From the NCBI GenBank assembly GCA_965206675.1, contig CBDBKL010000008.1:434001-498000 (forward strand): DNA of 64,000 nt. The letters are read 5' to 3'. The stretch's first letter is position 1; each line of letters opens with the position of its first letter. Under the pieces are notes generated by a model that saw only the letters and a program-made list of their open reading frames with translations, had not been told where the DNA came from and did not search any database. The DNA comes from CBDBKL01 sp965206675. Lineage in GTDB: Bacteria > Bdellovibrionota > Bdellovibrionia > Bdellovibrionales > JAKFYE01. Both the position numbers and the translations under genes were made by a program. Of this stretch, positions 18,635 through 27,829 are shown one piece after another.

Positions 18635-18988
18635 AGAACTTCCTTCTATTTATTTATTCTATATTTAGAAGTTAAAATTTCTTGGAAATTTTATATAAGC
18701 ACCATACTTAGGTCGTAAAACTTTTTAATTATAAATTAAGAAACGGACGTTTGTAGTAAAGATAGATATTTAATAACTTCAAATACTTTATATTATATTT
18801 TAAAATTTAAACCCAAGACTTTCCGCTAAGTTTTAACAAAAAATCCTAGACTTACCTATGGAAAACAAAACAAGAACACTGTTATTTCCCCTATGAAAAC
18901 CATTAAATAAAAAGCATTTTGATTTAGATTTGAATCATTTTTGTCGAAAAGTTTTATGTCATCATGGCTTTAAAAATCGGAGGATAAC
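18635..18988. other. AT-rich divergent intergenic region
   Basis: The 354 bases separate the starts of two surface-protein genes and must hold both promoters. I see a palindrome TTAATT-ATA-AATTAA at 18725-18739 that could be an operator, and a good ribosome-binding site (CGGAGGATAAC) immediately before ATG 18989. No RNA gene or extra coding region is evident. Confidence 0.5.
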
Positions 18989-20530
18989 ATGTTTCGTTCT
19001 AAATCTTTTTTGGCTTTATTAACAGTTAGTTTTTTTCTCTCATCCTGCCAATTAGCCAATGATATGCGTGACAACACAGAGCAACTTAGAGATATAACCA
19101 ACAATATGTCTCAAACAACAACTGTCTTAGAACGACAACAGAGACAGGCTGTGTCCGAACAGATTCGCACAAAAAATCTTGAAATCTTACAAGACAAAGA
19201 TGTACCTTTTGAGCACAGAGTGCGCTCTGCAGCCATTTTTACAAAATCACTAGAGTTTCAAGTTTTACAAAACTCTACAGAAAGTCTTTCTCCGTATGAA
19301 GAACTGCCTCCTAACATTGTGACAAAAAGAGATCAATTACTGGCAGAAGGCATAGAAGAATATCTTTTGGTTTTTCGAGGTTTTCTAACAAATGGACGCA
19401 AACAACATAAACGTTTTCCTAAAATTAACCCGTTTAGTAAGGACCCAGCACATTTAAGTGCATTAGCAATGGCTCTTACAGCAGACCAAATCAACTCGGA
19501 ACAAATAACTGCAGCTCGCCAAATACAAAGAGCTGGATTCCAACCGCAGTCACCTTTAAGTCTTATTATGAATACTTTATTGTCACAAAATAAGATAGAA
19601 AACACTTCAGAGGGAATGCGTCTCAATTCATCTCCCCCCCCTCACCCTGATCCTCGTAGTACGTATGCACGCGCCCACAATGCTCCTATGCCCCCGTACA
19701 TGGAAAAGGTTCTCTATTTTGAGGAAGAGAGTAAGTATTTGCTTGAAGCACGTTATAATATGCTCCTTGGAACATCAATGGACAAACTCGTCAATGCCAG
19801 ATCGAAAAGCAGAGCTGGTCTCTTTGGATCATTGCTGACAAACAATTGGAAAGCTGATTTAGAGAATTTAAGTGCTCCTGAAATTCATCGCACAAACAAT
19901 TACATAGGTGAGGCTATTCATCTGAATCAGGCTTACAATTCTAGATATCGACAAAAACCAAGGTTATTCAGTCGAATTCTCAGTGTCGTTAGAAACTTAC
20001 AATTCACTGGAAATTATGCTGAACGTTTTGCAGGGTTCCAAAACAAGTTATTTGCTATCGATCAATTAAGATACGCGCTCTCTTTCTTACGTGGAGTTCT
20101 CAATATTGGAAAAAACAACCCTGGTGATGATTATTATGGAGATGATAACTACTACAACAGTCCGTACAACAACCCCTACTCTCGATATCCACAACCCTAT
20201 TACAATACGGGATACAATAACGGATATAATGGATATAACAGCTACAACACAGGAGGAGGGAGATCCTCCGAGTGGTATCCTGACAGGGGCCAGTCTTCAG
20301 AATTGTACCCTAACAATTATAATAACGGATATAATGGATACAATAATGGACCCTATAACCAGAATAATGGGTACAACAACGGACCGTATTATCAGAACAA
20401 TGGATATAACAACAGGCCATATTATCAAAACAACAATGGGTACAATAATAGCCCATACCCGCAACAAGTGGGGTCATATCAAACTGGGAATAGAGGATAT
20501 GATCAAGATTATGACTACGGGGCATGGTAG
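18989..20530 (+). CDS. Lipoprotein with Tyr/Asn/Gly-rich C-terminal tandem repeats
   Basis: The signal is lipoprotein-type: a basic start, a hydrophobic core and lipobox FLSSC with Cys about residue 20. A coiled-coil-like stretch follows (NTEQLRDITNNMSQTT), then a helical domain of unknown family to about residue 370. The last about 140 residues are low complexity, rich in Tyr, Asn, Gly, Pro and Gln, with repeats such as GYNNGPYYQNN. Residues 425-440 contain two related SSEWYP/SSELYP units. I do not recognise the family. Such Tyr/Asn/Gly-rich tails are seen in cell-surface and matrix proteins. Strong ribosome-binding site GGAGG. Confidence 0.78.
   Translation: MFRSKSFLALLTVSFFLSSCQLANDMRDNTEQLRDITNNMSQTTTVLERQQRQAVSEQIRTKNLEILQDKDVPFEHRVRSAAIFTKSLEFQVLQNSTESLSPYEELPPNIVTKRDQLLAEGIEEYLLVFRGFLTNGRKQHKRFPKINPFSKDPAHLSALAMALTADQINSEQITAARQIQRAGFQPQSPLSLIMNTLLSQNKIENTSEGMRLNSSPPPHPDPRSTYARAHNAPMPPYMEKVLYFEEESKYLLEARYNMLLGTSMDKLVNARSKSRAGLFGSLLTNNWKADLENLSAPEIHRTNNYIGEAIHLNQAYNSRYRQKPRLFSRILSVVRNLQFTGNYAERFAGFQNKLFAIDQLRYALSFLRGVLNIGKNNPGDDYYGDDNYYNSPYNNPYSRYPQPYYNTGYNNGYNGYNSYNTGGGRSSEWYPDRGQSSELYPNNYNNGYNGYNNGPYNQNNGYNNGPYYQNNGYNNRPYYQNNNGYNNSPYPQQVGSYQTGNRGYDQDYDYGAW
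20336..20467 (+). repeat. Tandem 33-base repeats encoding GYNNxPYxQNN
   Basis: Four consecutive units at 20336-20368, 20369-20401, 20402-20437 (36 bases, one extra Asn codon) and 20438-20467 (partial) encode GYNNGPYNQNN, GYNNGPYYQNN, GYNNRPYYQNNN and GYNNSPYPQQ. An upstream copy of the flank, encoding YNNGYNGYN, occurs at about 20212-20240 and again at 20319-20347. Copy number could vary by slippage or recombination. Confidence 0.85.
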
Positions 20531-20564
20531 AATAACCCTTATTTATGACTCAAAATCGAATAAC

Positions 20565-20972
20565 TTACTTCAATGAAGAGGAGGCCATGGTCAATCTGGC
20601 CTCTGCATGTTTTAACTGGGGAATTAGTTTTTCGGCATCATAATTAACAGACGACACATCATCAAGAGCGGCTTTTAGTTTTTGTACAAGAGCCTTAGCA
20701 TCTTCTAAGCTAATGTCTTCCCTGGTCTCTGCTTTCTCTGCTAGAACCTTAACATGGTTATCATAAACCTCACAGTAACCACCGCTGACAACTATTTCTT
20801 TTGCTGTCCCCTCTTCTATATAACTTAAAATACCGGAGTCTAATGTGGTAATGAGAGGAGCATGCCCTTCCAATATACCAAGTTCTCCTGCATAAGCAGG
20901 GATAACAACACCTGATATATCTCTATCCACTACGATAATTTTTTCTGGCGTTACAAGAGTCAATTTTAACAT
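20565..20972 (-). CDS. atpC: ATP synthase F1 subunit epsilon
   Basis: Central-stalk subunit that couples rotor movement and can inhibit ATP hydrolysis. The N-terminal beta-sandwich is clear (LTLVTPEKIIVVDRDISGVV, GELGILEGHAPLITTLDSG) and the C-terminal helical hairpin is at about 85-135. Length of 135 residues is normal. It is the last gene of the leftward cluster atpF'-F-H-A-G-D-C, two bases after atpD. No clear terminator follows in the 34 bases before the convergent lipoprotein gene. Confidence 0.95.
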   Translation of the reverse strand: MLKLTLVTPEKIIVVDRDISGVVIPAYAGELGILEGHAPLITTLDSGILSYIEEGTAKEIVVSGGYCEVYDNHVKVLAEKAETREDISLEDAKALVQKLKAALDDVSSVNYDAEKLIPQLKHAEARLTMASSSLK

Positions 20973-20974
20973 AA

Positions 20975-22375
20975 TTATAACTTCTTACTCTTTTCAATAG
21001 CATCTTCAACTGTTCCGACAAGATAGAAGGCCTGTTCTGGTAAATCATCATGTTGCCCTTCCAAAATTTCTTTAAAACCACGAACTGTATCTTTAATGTC
21101 CACATATTTTCCAGACAAACCAGTAAAAGCTTCAGCGACAAAGAATGGTTGACTCATAAACTTTTGAATCTTTCGGGCTCTTGATACAACCATCTTATCT
21201 TCTTCTGACAGTTCATCCATTCCCAAGATAGCAATAATATCTTGAAGTTCTTTATACCTTTGTAAAAGAGCCTGAACACTTCTTGCCGTATCATAATGCT
21301 CTTGACCGACAACTCCTGGTTCTAGGATTCTTGATGTTGATGCCAGAGGATCCACAGCAGGATAAATACCCAAAGACGCAATTTGACGACTTAAGTTTGT
21401 TGTTGCATCAAGGTGAGTAAATGTTGTGGCAGGCGCAGGGTCTGTATAGTCATCCGCTGGAACATAAACAGCCTGAACAGAAGTAATAGAACCTGATTTT
21501 GTAGATGTAATCCTCTCTTGCAGGGTTCCCATTTCAGTACCAAGAGTGGGTTGATATCCCACCGCAGAGGGGATACGCCCCAAGAGCGCAGAAACTTCTG
21601 CTCCAGCCTGTGTAAAACGGAAAATATTATCTACAAATAAAAGAACGTCCTGATTTTCTCTATCTCTAAAATATTCAGCAATAGTTAGTCCTGTTAAAGC
21701 GACACGGGCACGAGCCCCTGGTGGCTCATTCATCTGACCAAAACACAATGCTGTTTTATCAATAACTCCAGACTCTTTCATCTCTTTCCAGAGATCGTTA
21801 CCTTCTCGTGTACGCTCACCCACACCGGCAAAAACAGAATACCCTCCATGTTCAGTCGCAATATTACGAATCAACTCTTGAATTAAAACAGTTTTTCCGA
21901 CACCTGCACCACCAAACAAACCAATCTTACCGCCCTTTGCATAAGGAGCTAAAAGATCAACGACTTTAATTCCTGTCACCAACATTTCAGCAGATACAGT
22001 TTGATCTTCAAACAAAGGAGGCTCTCTATGAATAGCCCATTGTTCTTTAGTACCAATATCACCGGCTTCATCAATAGGTTCACCAGTGACATTTACAATA
22101 CGACCCAAAACTTCTTTCCCAACAGGAGTCTGAATAGGTTTCCCACTATCTCTAACGGTCATCCCACGAACCAAACCTTCAATAGAATCCATAGCAATGG
22201 CTCTCACTGTATTTTCACCCAAGTGCTGAGCTACTTCTAAGGTTAAATTCCAATCCTCTTTGCTGATTTCAGGATTGGACACCTGTAGAGCATTATAAAT
22301 AGGTGGTAAGTTTCCAGAAGGAAACTCTACATCAACAACACCTCCAAAAACCTGTTTTACTCGTCCTTGTTCCAT
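20975..22375 (-). CDS. atpD: ATP synthase F1 subunit beta
   Basis: Catalytic subunit of F1. Walker A is GGAGVGKTVLIQEL, and the family block ALTGLTIAEYFRD is present along with the nucleotide-site region VPADDYTDPAPATTF. The frame can start at ATG 22396, overlapping atpG, but ATG 22375 has GAGGGG nine bases upstream and gives the normal beginning MEQGRVKQVFGGVVDVEF, about 466 residues. It sits between atpG and atpC in the usual order. Confidence 0.96.
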   Translation of the reverse strand: MEQGRVKQVFGGVVDVEFPSGNLPPIYNALQVSNPEISKEDWNLTLEVAQHLGENTVRAIAMDSIEGLVRGMTVRDSGKPIQTPVGKEVLGRIVNVTGEPIDEAGDIGTKEQWAIHREPPLFEDQTVSAEMLVTGIKVVDLLAPYAKGGKIGLFGGAGVGKTVLIQELIRNIATEHGGYSVFAGVGERTREGNDLWKEMKESGVIDKTALCFGQMNEPPGARARVALTGLTIAEYFRDRENQDVLLFVDNIFRFTQAGAEVSALLGRIPSAVGYQPTLGTEMGTLQERITSTKSGSITSVQAVYVPADDYTDPAPATTFTHLDATTNLSRQIASLGIYPAVDPLASTSRILEPGVVGQEHYDTARSVQALLQRYKELQDIIAILGMDELSEEDKMVVSRARKIQKFMSQPFFVAEAFTGLSGKYVDIKDTVRGFKEILEGQHDDLPEQAFYLVGTVEDAIEKSKKL

Positions 22376-22388
22376 AGTATTAGACCCC

Positions 22389-23261
22389 TCATCCATTTAA
22401 TGCCTCTGCACCACTTGTGATTTCAATCAACTCAGTCGTAATAGCAGATTGTCGCATTTTATTATATGTCAATGTTAACGTGTCTATTCTCTCACCAGCA
22501 TTTCGTGTTGCATTCTCCATCGCACTCATGCGAGCCCCATGTTCTGAAGCCACACTCTCCTGAAAAATACGATAAATTTGTACAGCAAAATGCTTCTTTA
22601 ATAATTCATCTATAATCTCACTCGCTGTAGGTTCAAAAATAAACTCACTATTAATTTCGTTAGATTCAATATCTTCACTTGATGTCAGAGGAAGAATTCT
22701 TTCATCAACAACTTCTTGAGTCATTGTGGATTTAAACTCATTATAAATCAGTCGTATTTCTGAATACAAACCACTCAAAAACCTATCCAAAAGATTGTCA
22801 GCAACCTCTGCAGCCAATTTGTAATCAATTGTTCGGGAAAGATTCAAAATATCAATAACTCCCTCTTTGCCATGACTCTTAAAATGACTGGCTCCCTTTT
22901 TTCCAATAAACCCTAAATCAAAGTTCTTTTGTCCCTTTTCAAACTTAGAAATAACCTCATTTGTGTAACGAATAATATTTGCATTAAAAGCTCCACAAAG
23001 TCCCCTATCACTGGTGACAACAATAAGAAGTGTCTTAGCGTCTTCTCTGAACGAGTCCTCTAGAAGGGGATGATGAATTTTTTTAGCCATAGCTATTTTT
23101 CTTATAACAGAACCCAAGGAGAGGGCATAAGGCCTGGCATTAACAATGTTATGTTGAGCTTTCTTAAGTTTAGCAGCAGAGACAACCTTCATAGCTCGTG
23201 TTGTCTGCTGAGTTTTTTTCGTGCTGTTAATCTGAATCCGAATATCTTTGGTATTAGCCAC
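22389..23261 (-). CDS. atpG: ATP synthase F1 subunit gamma
   Basis: Rotor shaft of F1. The N-terminal helix has KDIRIQINSTKKTQQTTRAM and the C-terminal helix ends with RMSAMENATRNAGERIDTLT and LTYNKMRQSAITTELIEI, the most conserved parts of the family. The SDRGLCGAFN block is also present. Length of 290 residues is normal. It lies six bases after atpA and its end runs to the edge of atpD. Confidence 0.95.
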   Translation of the reverse strand: MANTKDIRIQINSTKKTQQTTRAMKVVSAAKLKKAQHNIVNARPYALSLGSVIRKIAMAKKIHHPLLEDSFREDAKTLLIVVTSDRGLCGAFNANIIRYTNEVISKFEKGQKNFDLGFIGKKGASHFKSHGKEGVIDILNLSRTIDYKLAAEVADNLLDRFLSGLYSEIRLIYNEFKSTMTQEVVDERILPLTSSEDIESNEINSEFIFEPTASEIIDELLKKHFAVQIYRIFQESVASEHGARMSAMENATRNAGERIDTLTLTYNKMRQSAITTELIEITSGAEALNG

Positions 23262-23267
23262 TAACTC

Positions 23268-24785
23268 TTACCCCTTTTGCGTTTGAAAAATAGCCGCAAA
23301 TTCTTTTAGAGCAGCCTTTAGTTTTTCTTTAATATCATCTGTCATCTTTTTTTCATCCCGAATTTGATTTAACAGTGCTGAGTGTTGATTCGATAAATAT
23401 TCTTTTAACTCCGCTTCATAACGTTTTACCTCTGAAGTGGGAACAGCATCCAAAAATCCATTTGTCGCTGAATAGATAATAACAACCTGCATTTCTACAG
23501 GCAGAGGAGAATATTGATCCTGTTTTAGAACTTCAACCAATCTTTCACCTCTAGCTAATTGCGCCTGCGTTGCCTTATCCAAATCAGATCCAAAGGCAGC
23601 AAATGCTTCTAACTCACGAAATTGAGCGAGATCCAATTTCATTGTTCCAGCCACTGACTTCATAGCTTTAACCTGTGCATCTCCTCCAACACGAGAAACA
23701 GAAATTCCGACGTTCACCGCCGGACGAACACCTCTGTGAAAGAGAGAAGATTCTAGAAAAATCTGTCCATCAGTAATGGAAATAACATTCGTGGGAATAT
23801 AAGCTGAAACATCTCCCGCCTGTGTTTCAATAATAGGTAGAGCTGTTAAAGACCCTCCACCCTCTTCTGATCGTATTTTCGCAGCTCGCTCCAGAAGTCT
23901 CGAGTGAAGATAAAACACGTCACCGGGATAGGCCTCTCTTCCAGGGGGACGTCTTAACAAAAGCGAAAGTTGCCTATAGGCTTGAGCTTGCTTTGTTAAG
24001 TCATCATAAATAATCAGAGCATGTTGGCCCTTGTCCCTAAAATATTCTCCCATTGTACACCCTGTATAAGCTGCTAAAAATTGAAGAGGTGCCGGATCAG
24101 AAGCTGTTGCAGAAACAACAGTTGTATATTCTAAGGCTCCAGCCTCTCGAAGTTTTTCAACAACTTGAGCAACTGTGGATTGTTTCTGTCCAATGGCCAC
24201 ATAAATACATTTCACATCACAATCTTTTTGATTAATAATTGTGTCCACGGCAACGGCTGTTTTTCCTGTCTGTCTATCACCAATAATAAGTTCCCTTTGT
24301 CCTCGACCAATAGGGATAAGAGTATCAATAGCTTTAACTCCCGTCTGTAAAGGTTCAAATACGGATTGACGAGAAACAATACCTGGAGCTTTGAGTTCCA
24401 CACGCCGACTCTCTTTTCCCAGAGCCGCCACTTGACCATCAATAGCCTGACCTAGAGAGTTTACAACTCTCCCCAACATTTCCTTACCCACAGGAACTTC
24501 CACGATACGTTGAGTTCGTTTAACTGTGTCCCCTTCTTTGATACTGGAATCACTACCAAAGATAACAACACCCACATACCCTTCTTCAAGGTTTAGAGCC
24601 ATTCCATAAATATCTCCTGGAAATTCAACCAACTCTCCAGACATCACTTGATCGAGTCCATGCACTCTTGCGACACCATCACCAACAGAGAGAACAGTGC
24701 CTCTTTCGCTGACCTCTAAGGCTTTATTGTAATTTGCAATTTTTGCTTTTAAGACTTTTGTTATTTCTTCTGCTTTTACAGTCAT
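23268..24785 (-). CDS. atpA: ATP synthase F1 subunit alpha
   Basis: Non-catalytic nucleotide-binding subunit of F1. It has VLSVGDGVARVHGLDQVMSG near the N-terminus, Walker A GDRQTGKTAVAVD, and the block AYRQLSLLLRRPPGREAYPG with the alpha-subunit Arg finger region (SVSRVGG). Length of 505 residues is standard. It starts two bases after atpH ends, consistent with translational coupling. Confidence 0.96.
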   Translation of the reverse strand: MTVKAEEITKVLKAKIANYNKALEVSERGTVLSVGDGVARVHGLDQVMSGELVEFPGDIYGMALNLEEGYVGVVIFGSDSSIKEGDTVKRTQRIVEVPVGKEMLGRVVNSLGQAIDGQVAALGKESRRVELKAPGIVSRQSVFEPLQTGVKAIDTLIPIGRGQRELIIGDRQTGKTAVAVDTIINQKDCDVKCIYVAIGQKQSTVAQVVEKLREAGALEYTTVVSATASDPAPLQFLAAYTGCTMGEYFRDKGQHALIIYDDLTKQAQAYRQLSLLLRRPPGREAYPGDVFYLHSRLLERAAKIRSEEGGGSLTALPIIETQAGDVSAYIPTNVISITDGQIFLESSLFHRGVRPAVNVGISVSRVGGDAQVKAMKSVAGTMKLDLAQFRELEAFAAFGSDLDKATQAQLARGERLVEVLKQDQYSPLPVEMQVVIIYSATNGFLDAVPTSEVKRYEAELKEYLSNQHSALLNQIRDEKKMTDDIKEKLKAALKEFAAIFQTQKG

Positions 24786-24787
24786 GA

Positions 24788-25318
24788 TTATTCTACCCCT
24801 CGGCTTAGTCCTTCTTTTAATCGATTAAGTTGTGTTTTTAACGTATTATCAAAAGTTAAATGGCCAACTTCTGCTACAATACCACCTAATAAATGATTAG
24901 ATTCTTTATATTCAAAAATAACTTTTTTCTGAATTTTTTTTTCTATAGCTTTTTCAATAGAATTGCGCTGACGAGACTCCATAGAGGATGAGGTTTTGAT
25001 AGTTCCCCTGACAACCCCCTCCCCTTCATCAACTAAACTTTGAAAAACTTTAAAAATGGATTCAAACAAACCTATCTTTGATTGCACAACCAACAATTTA
25101 ATAAGATTAAGAAGCTGAGGACGAATCCCCTTCCCCTTAAATACGTCATCTAAAATTTTTTCTTTTTCATCCTCTGAAAGCTGAGGCGAATTCAAGAATA
25201 AAACAATACTCCTATGGTTAAATACAGATACCAAAGAAGACATTTCTTTTAAAGCAACGGCCTCTTTTCCCTTTACTGCTTCAAATAGACATTTCGCATA
25301 TTTTTTTGCTAAATCCAT
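24788..25318 (-). CDS. atpH: ATP synthase F1 subunit delta
   Basis: Peripheral-stalk subunit joining the b subunits to the top of F1. It begins LAKKYAKCLFEAVKGKEA, the typical helical N-terminal domain, and the C-terminal part has YKESNHLLGGIVAEVGHL, matching the family motif around xxLIGG. Length of 176 residues is normal. Its start overlaps the end of atpF by one base. Confidence 0.93.
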   Translation of the reverse strand: MDLAKKYAKCLFEAVKGKEAVALKEMSSLVSVFNHRSIVLFLNSPQLSEDEKEKILDDVFKGKGIRPQLLNLIKLLVVQSKIGLFESIFKVFQSLVDEGEGVVRGTIKTSSSMESRQRNSIEKAIEKKIQKKVIFEYKESNHLLGGIVAEVGHLTFDNTLKTQLNRLKEGLSRGVE

Positions 25319-25869
25319 TATCCATTTACCTTATCTACAAATTCATTTTGTAAGCTTTTATGATCAGAATCCGTCATATCTTTTTTTAGATATTTTTTTG
25401 CCTCTGTAATAGATTGAGAGATAGCATAATCCCCCATTTGTCTTTTAACTCTTTCTGTCTCAATAGACACTGTTCTCTTTGCCTCTTCCATTATTTTAAT
25501 AACAGACTGGTGTCCATCAGATAAAATCTTATCTTTTAATTTCTTTGCATTTTCTTTAGATTGAAGAATATCCGCTTCCCTCGTCTTTTTGAGATTTTCT
25601 AAAGCCTGTTTTATTTCCTGAAATTTGTTTTCCGCATCTTTTACGAACTTTAGAGATTCCTCTTTCTGTTTCTTATAGTCTGCCGCTTTGTTTTTAAAGT
25701 AGGCTCTCACTTTGTCTTTTAAAAACCAGAACATGAGCCCCACAAAGAGAGAAAGATTAATCACTTGTTTAATAACAATAGCCCAGGGAATTCCCTCACC
25801 CCCTCCAGCAGCCAAAGCTAGAGGACTAACAGACAACAATATAAAAAAAGTGAGAAAAAACGTTTTCAA
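25318..25869 (-). CDS. atpF: ATP synthase Fo subunit b with signal-peptide-like leader
   Basis: Stator subunit b. A hydrophobic leader at residues 1-21 (MKTFFLTFFILLSVSPLALA) precedes the usual membrane helix (WAIVIKQVINLSLFVGLMFW) and a long charged coiled coil. Most b subunits have only the single membrane helix, so a cleaved leader, as reported for some deltaproteobacterial b subunits, is likely. Length is 183 residues. It overlaps atpF' by four bases. The b and b' pair suggests a heterodimeric stalk. Confidence 0.9.
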   Translation of the reverse strand: MKTFFLTFFILLSVSPLALAAGGGEGIPWAIVIKQVINLSLFVGLMFWFLKDKVRAYFKNKAADYKKQKEESLKFVKDAENKFQEIKQALENLKKTREADILQSKENAKKLKDKILSDGHQSVIKIMEEAKRTVSIETERVKRQMGDYAISQSITEAKKYLKKDMTDSDHKSLQNEFVDKVNG

Positions 25870-26309
25870 GACATCTCCTTACCTAAAAGCTGACGAACAA
25901 TAACAGAACGTATCTGAGGCAAGTCGGCGTCGATATCATTTTTCAATTGAGTTTTTATTCGCATAAGTTCTTCACGATTTCCTGTTATTTTTTTCTCTGC
26001 CCTTGTTCTTGCTTCATCCACTTTTTCAGACACGACAGAATGGGCAGAGGCTTTAGCTTGGTCAAAATGTTTTTTTATCTCTGAATTAAGAGCCCGAGCT
26101 TCCTTAGAATATTTTTCCTGAAGAACCTCTACTTCCTGCAAAAGAGTCTCAGCATTTCTTTTACTTCCTCCAGTGGCCTCTTGTCTGTTTTGATAAGCCT
26201 TTAAATACGGCACGAAAACAAGACGAGAGAGTGCCATATAAGCTGTGAAAAATATAATAAATTGGGTAACCAGCGTTTGGTTTAAACCCAAGATTTCAAG
26301 GATTTCCAT
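25866..26309 (-). CDS. atpF': ATP synthase Fo subunit b'
   Basis: Second b-type stator subunit: one membrane helix (residues about 12-33) followed by a charged coiled coil with conserved LVFVPYLKAYQNRQE at the membrane exit. At 147 residues it is shorter than its neighbour and has no leader. It is the first gene of the atp cluster. The 87 bases upstream, to the bactofilin stop, contain an AT-only dyad (AAACAAA...TTTGTTT, 26378-26397) that may weakly end bactofilin transcription, and a possible -35 (TTGACC on the minus strand), but no strong promoter is certain. Confidence 0.9.
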   Translation of the reverse strand: MEILEILGLNQTLVTQFIIFFTAYMALSRLVFVPYLKAYQNRQEATGGSKRNAETLLQEVEVLQEKYSKEARALNSEIKKHFDQAKASAHSVVSEKVDEARTRAEKKITGNREELMRIKTQLKNDIDADLPQIRSVIVRQLLGKEMS

Positions 26310-26396
26310 TTACCGATAAGCCTTTTGAAACCTCAAGTAGCATTGAGAGAAACTTTGGGTCAAGATTTCTTAAATATAAACAAAGAAAATTTTGTT

Positions 26397-26783
26397 TCAT
26401 AATGGGGAATCCATATACGATGCCCCTTCAAAAATTGCCCCCTCATCAATCCTTAAACTCGGTGTTGTTAACGTTCCTTTAAAAACAGCAGGTGGATGCA
26501 TCATGACACGGTGTCTTGCAAAAACATTTCCCTTCATTGTCCCACTGATAACGACAACATTTGCCTCGATTTGAGCTTCTACATCTGCACCTGAATCAAT
26601 CACAAGAGTATCTTTTGTAAAGATCTCCCCTTTAAAACGCCCACTGATTCTCACTGTACCTTCAAAAGTCAGCCTTCCCTCGAAAGAGGCTCCTTTATCT
26701 AAAATTGCGGTCACCCTTCCTATATCTAAAGACGACTGACCCGGCTCTTCTTGTTTTTCTTTGTTGTCTTTCACTAATTCCAT
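26397..26783 (-). CDS. Bactofilin-family cytoskeletal protein
   Basis: Bactofilins polymerise into membrane-associated filaments used in cell shape, polarity or chromosome segregation. The core of about 100 residues is a right-handed beta-helix with short hydrophobic periodic strands (GASFEGRLTFEGTVRISG, GTLTTPSLRIDEGAIFEG), flanked by a charged N-terminal tail (LVKDNKEKQEEPG). It starts inside the end of parB (10-base overlap), so it is probably co-translated with the partition genes. ParAB-bactofilin linkage is known functionally in Myxococcus, where bactofilin scaffolds position ParA and ParB. The family assignment is firm; function here is inferred. Confidence 0.9.
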   Translation of the reverse strand: MELVKDNKEKQEEPGQSSLDIGRVTAILDKGASFEGRLTFEGTVRISGRFKGEIFTKDTLVIDSGADVEAQIEANVVVISGTMKGNVFARHRVMMHPPAVFKGTLTTPSLRIDEGAIFEGASYMDSPL

Positions 26784-27829
26784 GTTGTTTTCAATTTCTC
26801 TGATATCTCATTCAGTTCATCATTAGAATAAAAATAAATTCGCAAACAACCCTTCCCTTCTTTGTAATCAATTTCCACTTTTCTTCCGAGGGTTTTTTGT
26901 AAATCGCTAGACAGCGTTTGCACAAGAGAGGTTGTGCTTGGAGAGTCCGGGGATTTACGAGGTGTTTGATAACTCTTAATTAACTTTTCAGTTGCTCTTA
27001 CCGTCAAGTTTTGAGAAGTGATTTTCTTAGCTATTTTCTTCTGTAGGGTAAAATCCGTAATAGCTAAAAGAACTTTAGCATGACCCACACTCAACTCGCC
27101 AGAAATCAACATACTTCGTACATCTGCACATAGAGCAAGGAGCCTTAAAGCATTGGCAACAGTTACTCTATCTTTACCAACTTTCTCTGCCACTTGATTC
27201 TGTGTTAACCCATACTCATTTTGAAGTCTCTGGTAGGCTTCTGCTTCATCAATGGGATTCAGATCATGACGTTGAATATTTTCAATTAAAGCTAACTCTA
27301 ATGACTCTTGGTCTTTAACATCTCTAACAATGGCCGGAACACTATGCAGTCCTGCCTGCTGAGCTGCTCTCCAACGTCTTTCACCTGCTATCAACTCAAA
27401 AACATTTTCAGAACGCTTACGAACAACGACAGGTTGGAGAATACCTTTTTCCTTAATAGATCGTGAAAGTTCTAGAAGTTTTTGTTTATCAAAAACCTGC
27501 CGCGGCTGTTTCTTATGAGGCAATATTTTATCTACAGCAATATCCCAAACCCTCTGATTTTTCTCATGACTACTCACAATTTCCCTATTTTCTTTAAATA
27601 GAGGTTTTTGAGTATCCACTTCATTCTTAAAAGAAGTATCTTCTTGCGAGTCCTGGATATTCATATTTTTTCCCGAAGAAGAGCCTACATTTTCGACAAG
27701 ATCATGTTTAGAGAGGCTTGCTTTTTCTAAGGCTTCCTTTTCCTCCTTAAAATTTTGCGGATTTCCCAACAAACTTCCCAGACCCCGCCCCAGACCTCTT
27801 TTAATAGTGTTATTGTGGCGATCCGACAT
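26774..27829 (-). CDS. parB: Chromosome partitioning protein ParB (Spo0J)
   Basis: CTP-dependent DNA clamp that loads at parS. It starts with the ParA-activating motif (KRGLGRGLGSLLG), followed by an acidic/charged linker of about 80 residues longer than usual, then the N-terminal domain with the CTP-binding region GERRWRAAQQAG and LIENIQRHDLNPIDEA, the HTH domain (LTQNQVAEKVGKDRVTVAN) and a C-terminal dimer domain. Length is 351 residues. It overlaps parA by 20 bases. Three parS sites occur 0.8-1.7 kb upstream. Confidence 0.95.
   Translation of the reverse strand: MSDRHNNTIKRGLGRGLGSLLGNPQNFKEEKEALEKASLSKHDLVENVGSSSGKNMNIQDSQEDTSFKNEVDTQKPLFKENREIVSSHEKNQRVWDIAVDKILPHKKQPRQVFDKQKLLELSRSIKEKGILQPVVVRKRSENVFELIAGERRWRAAQQAGLHSVPAIVRDVKDQESLELALIENIQRHDLNPIDEAEAYQRLQNEYGLTQNQVAEKVGKDRVTVANALRLLALCADVRSMLISGELSVGHAKVLLAITDFTLQKKIAKKITSQNLTVRATEKLIKSYQTPRKSPDSPSTTSLVQTLSSDLQKTLGRKVEIDYKEGKGCLRIYFYSNDELNEISEKLKTTWN

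Noticed and set aside
20091..20576. Long plus-strand frame over the repeat region (Thr/Ile/Met-rich)
   Set aside because: It is a shifted reading of the AAY/TAY/GGN codon repeats of the lipoprotein gene, giving a low-complexity product; the lipoprotein frame has a signal peptide and ribosome-binding site.
26378..26397. Hairpin after bactofilin as a terminator
   Set aside because: The stem is almost only A-T pairs and there is no clean T run, so I do not call it; it may still weaken read-through into the atp cluster.
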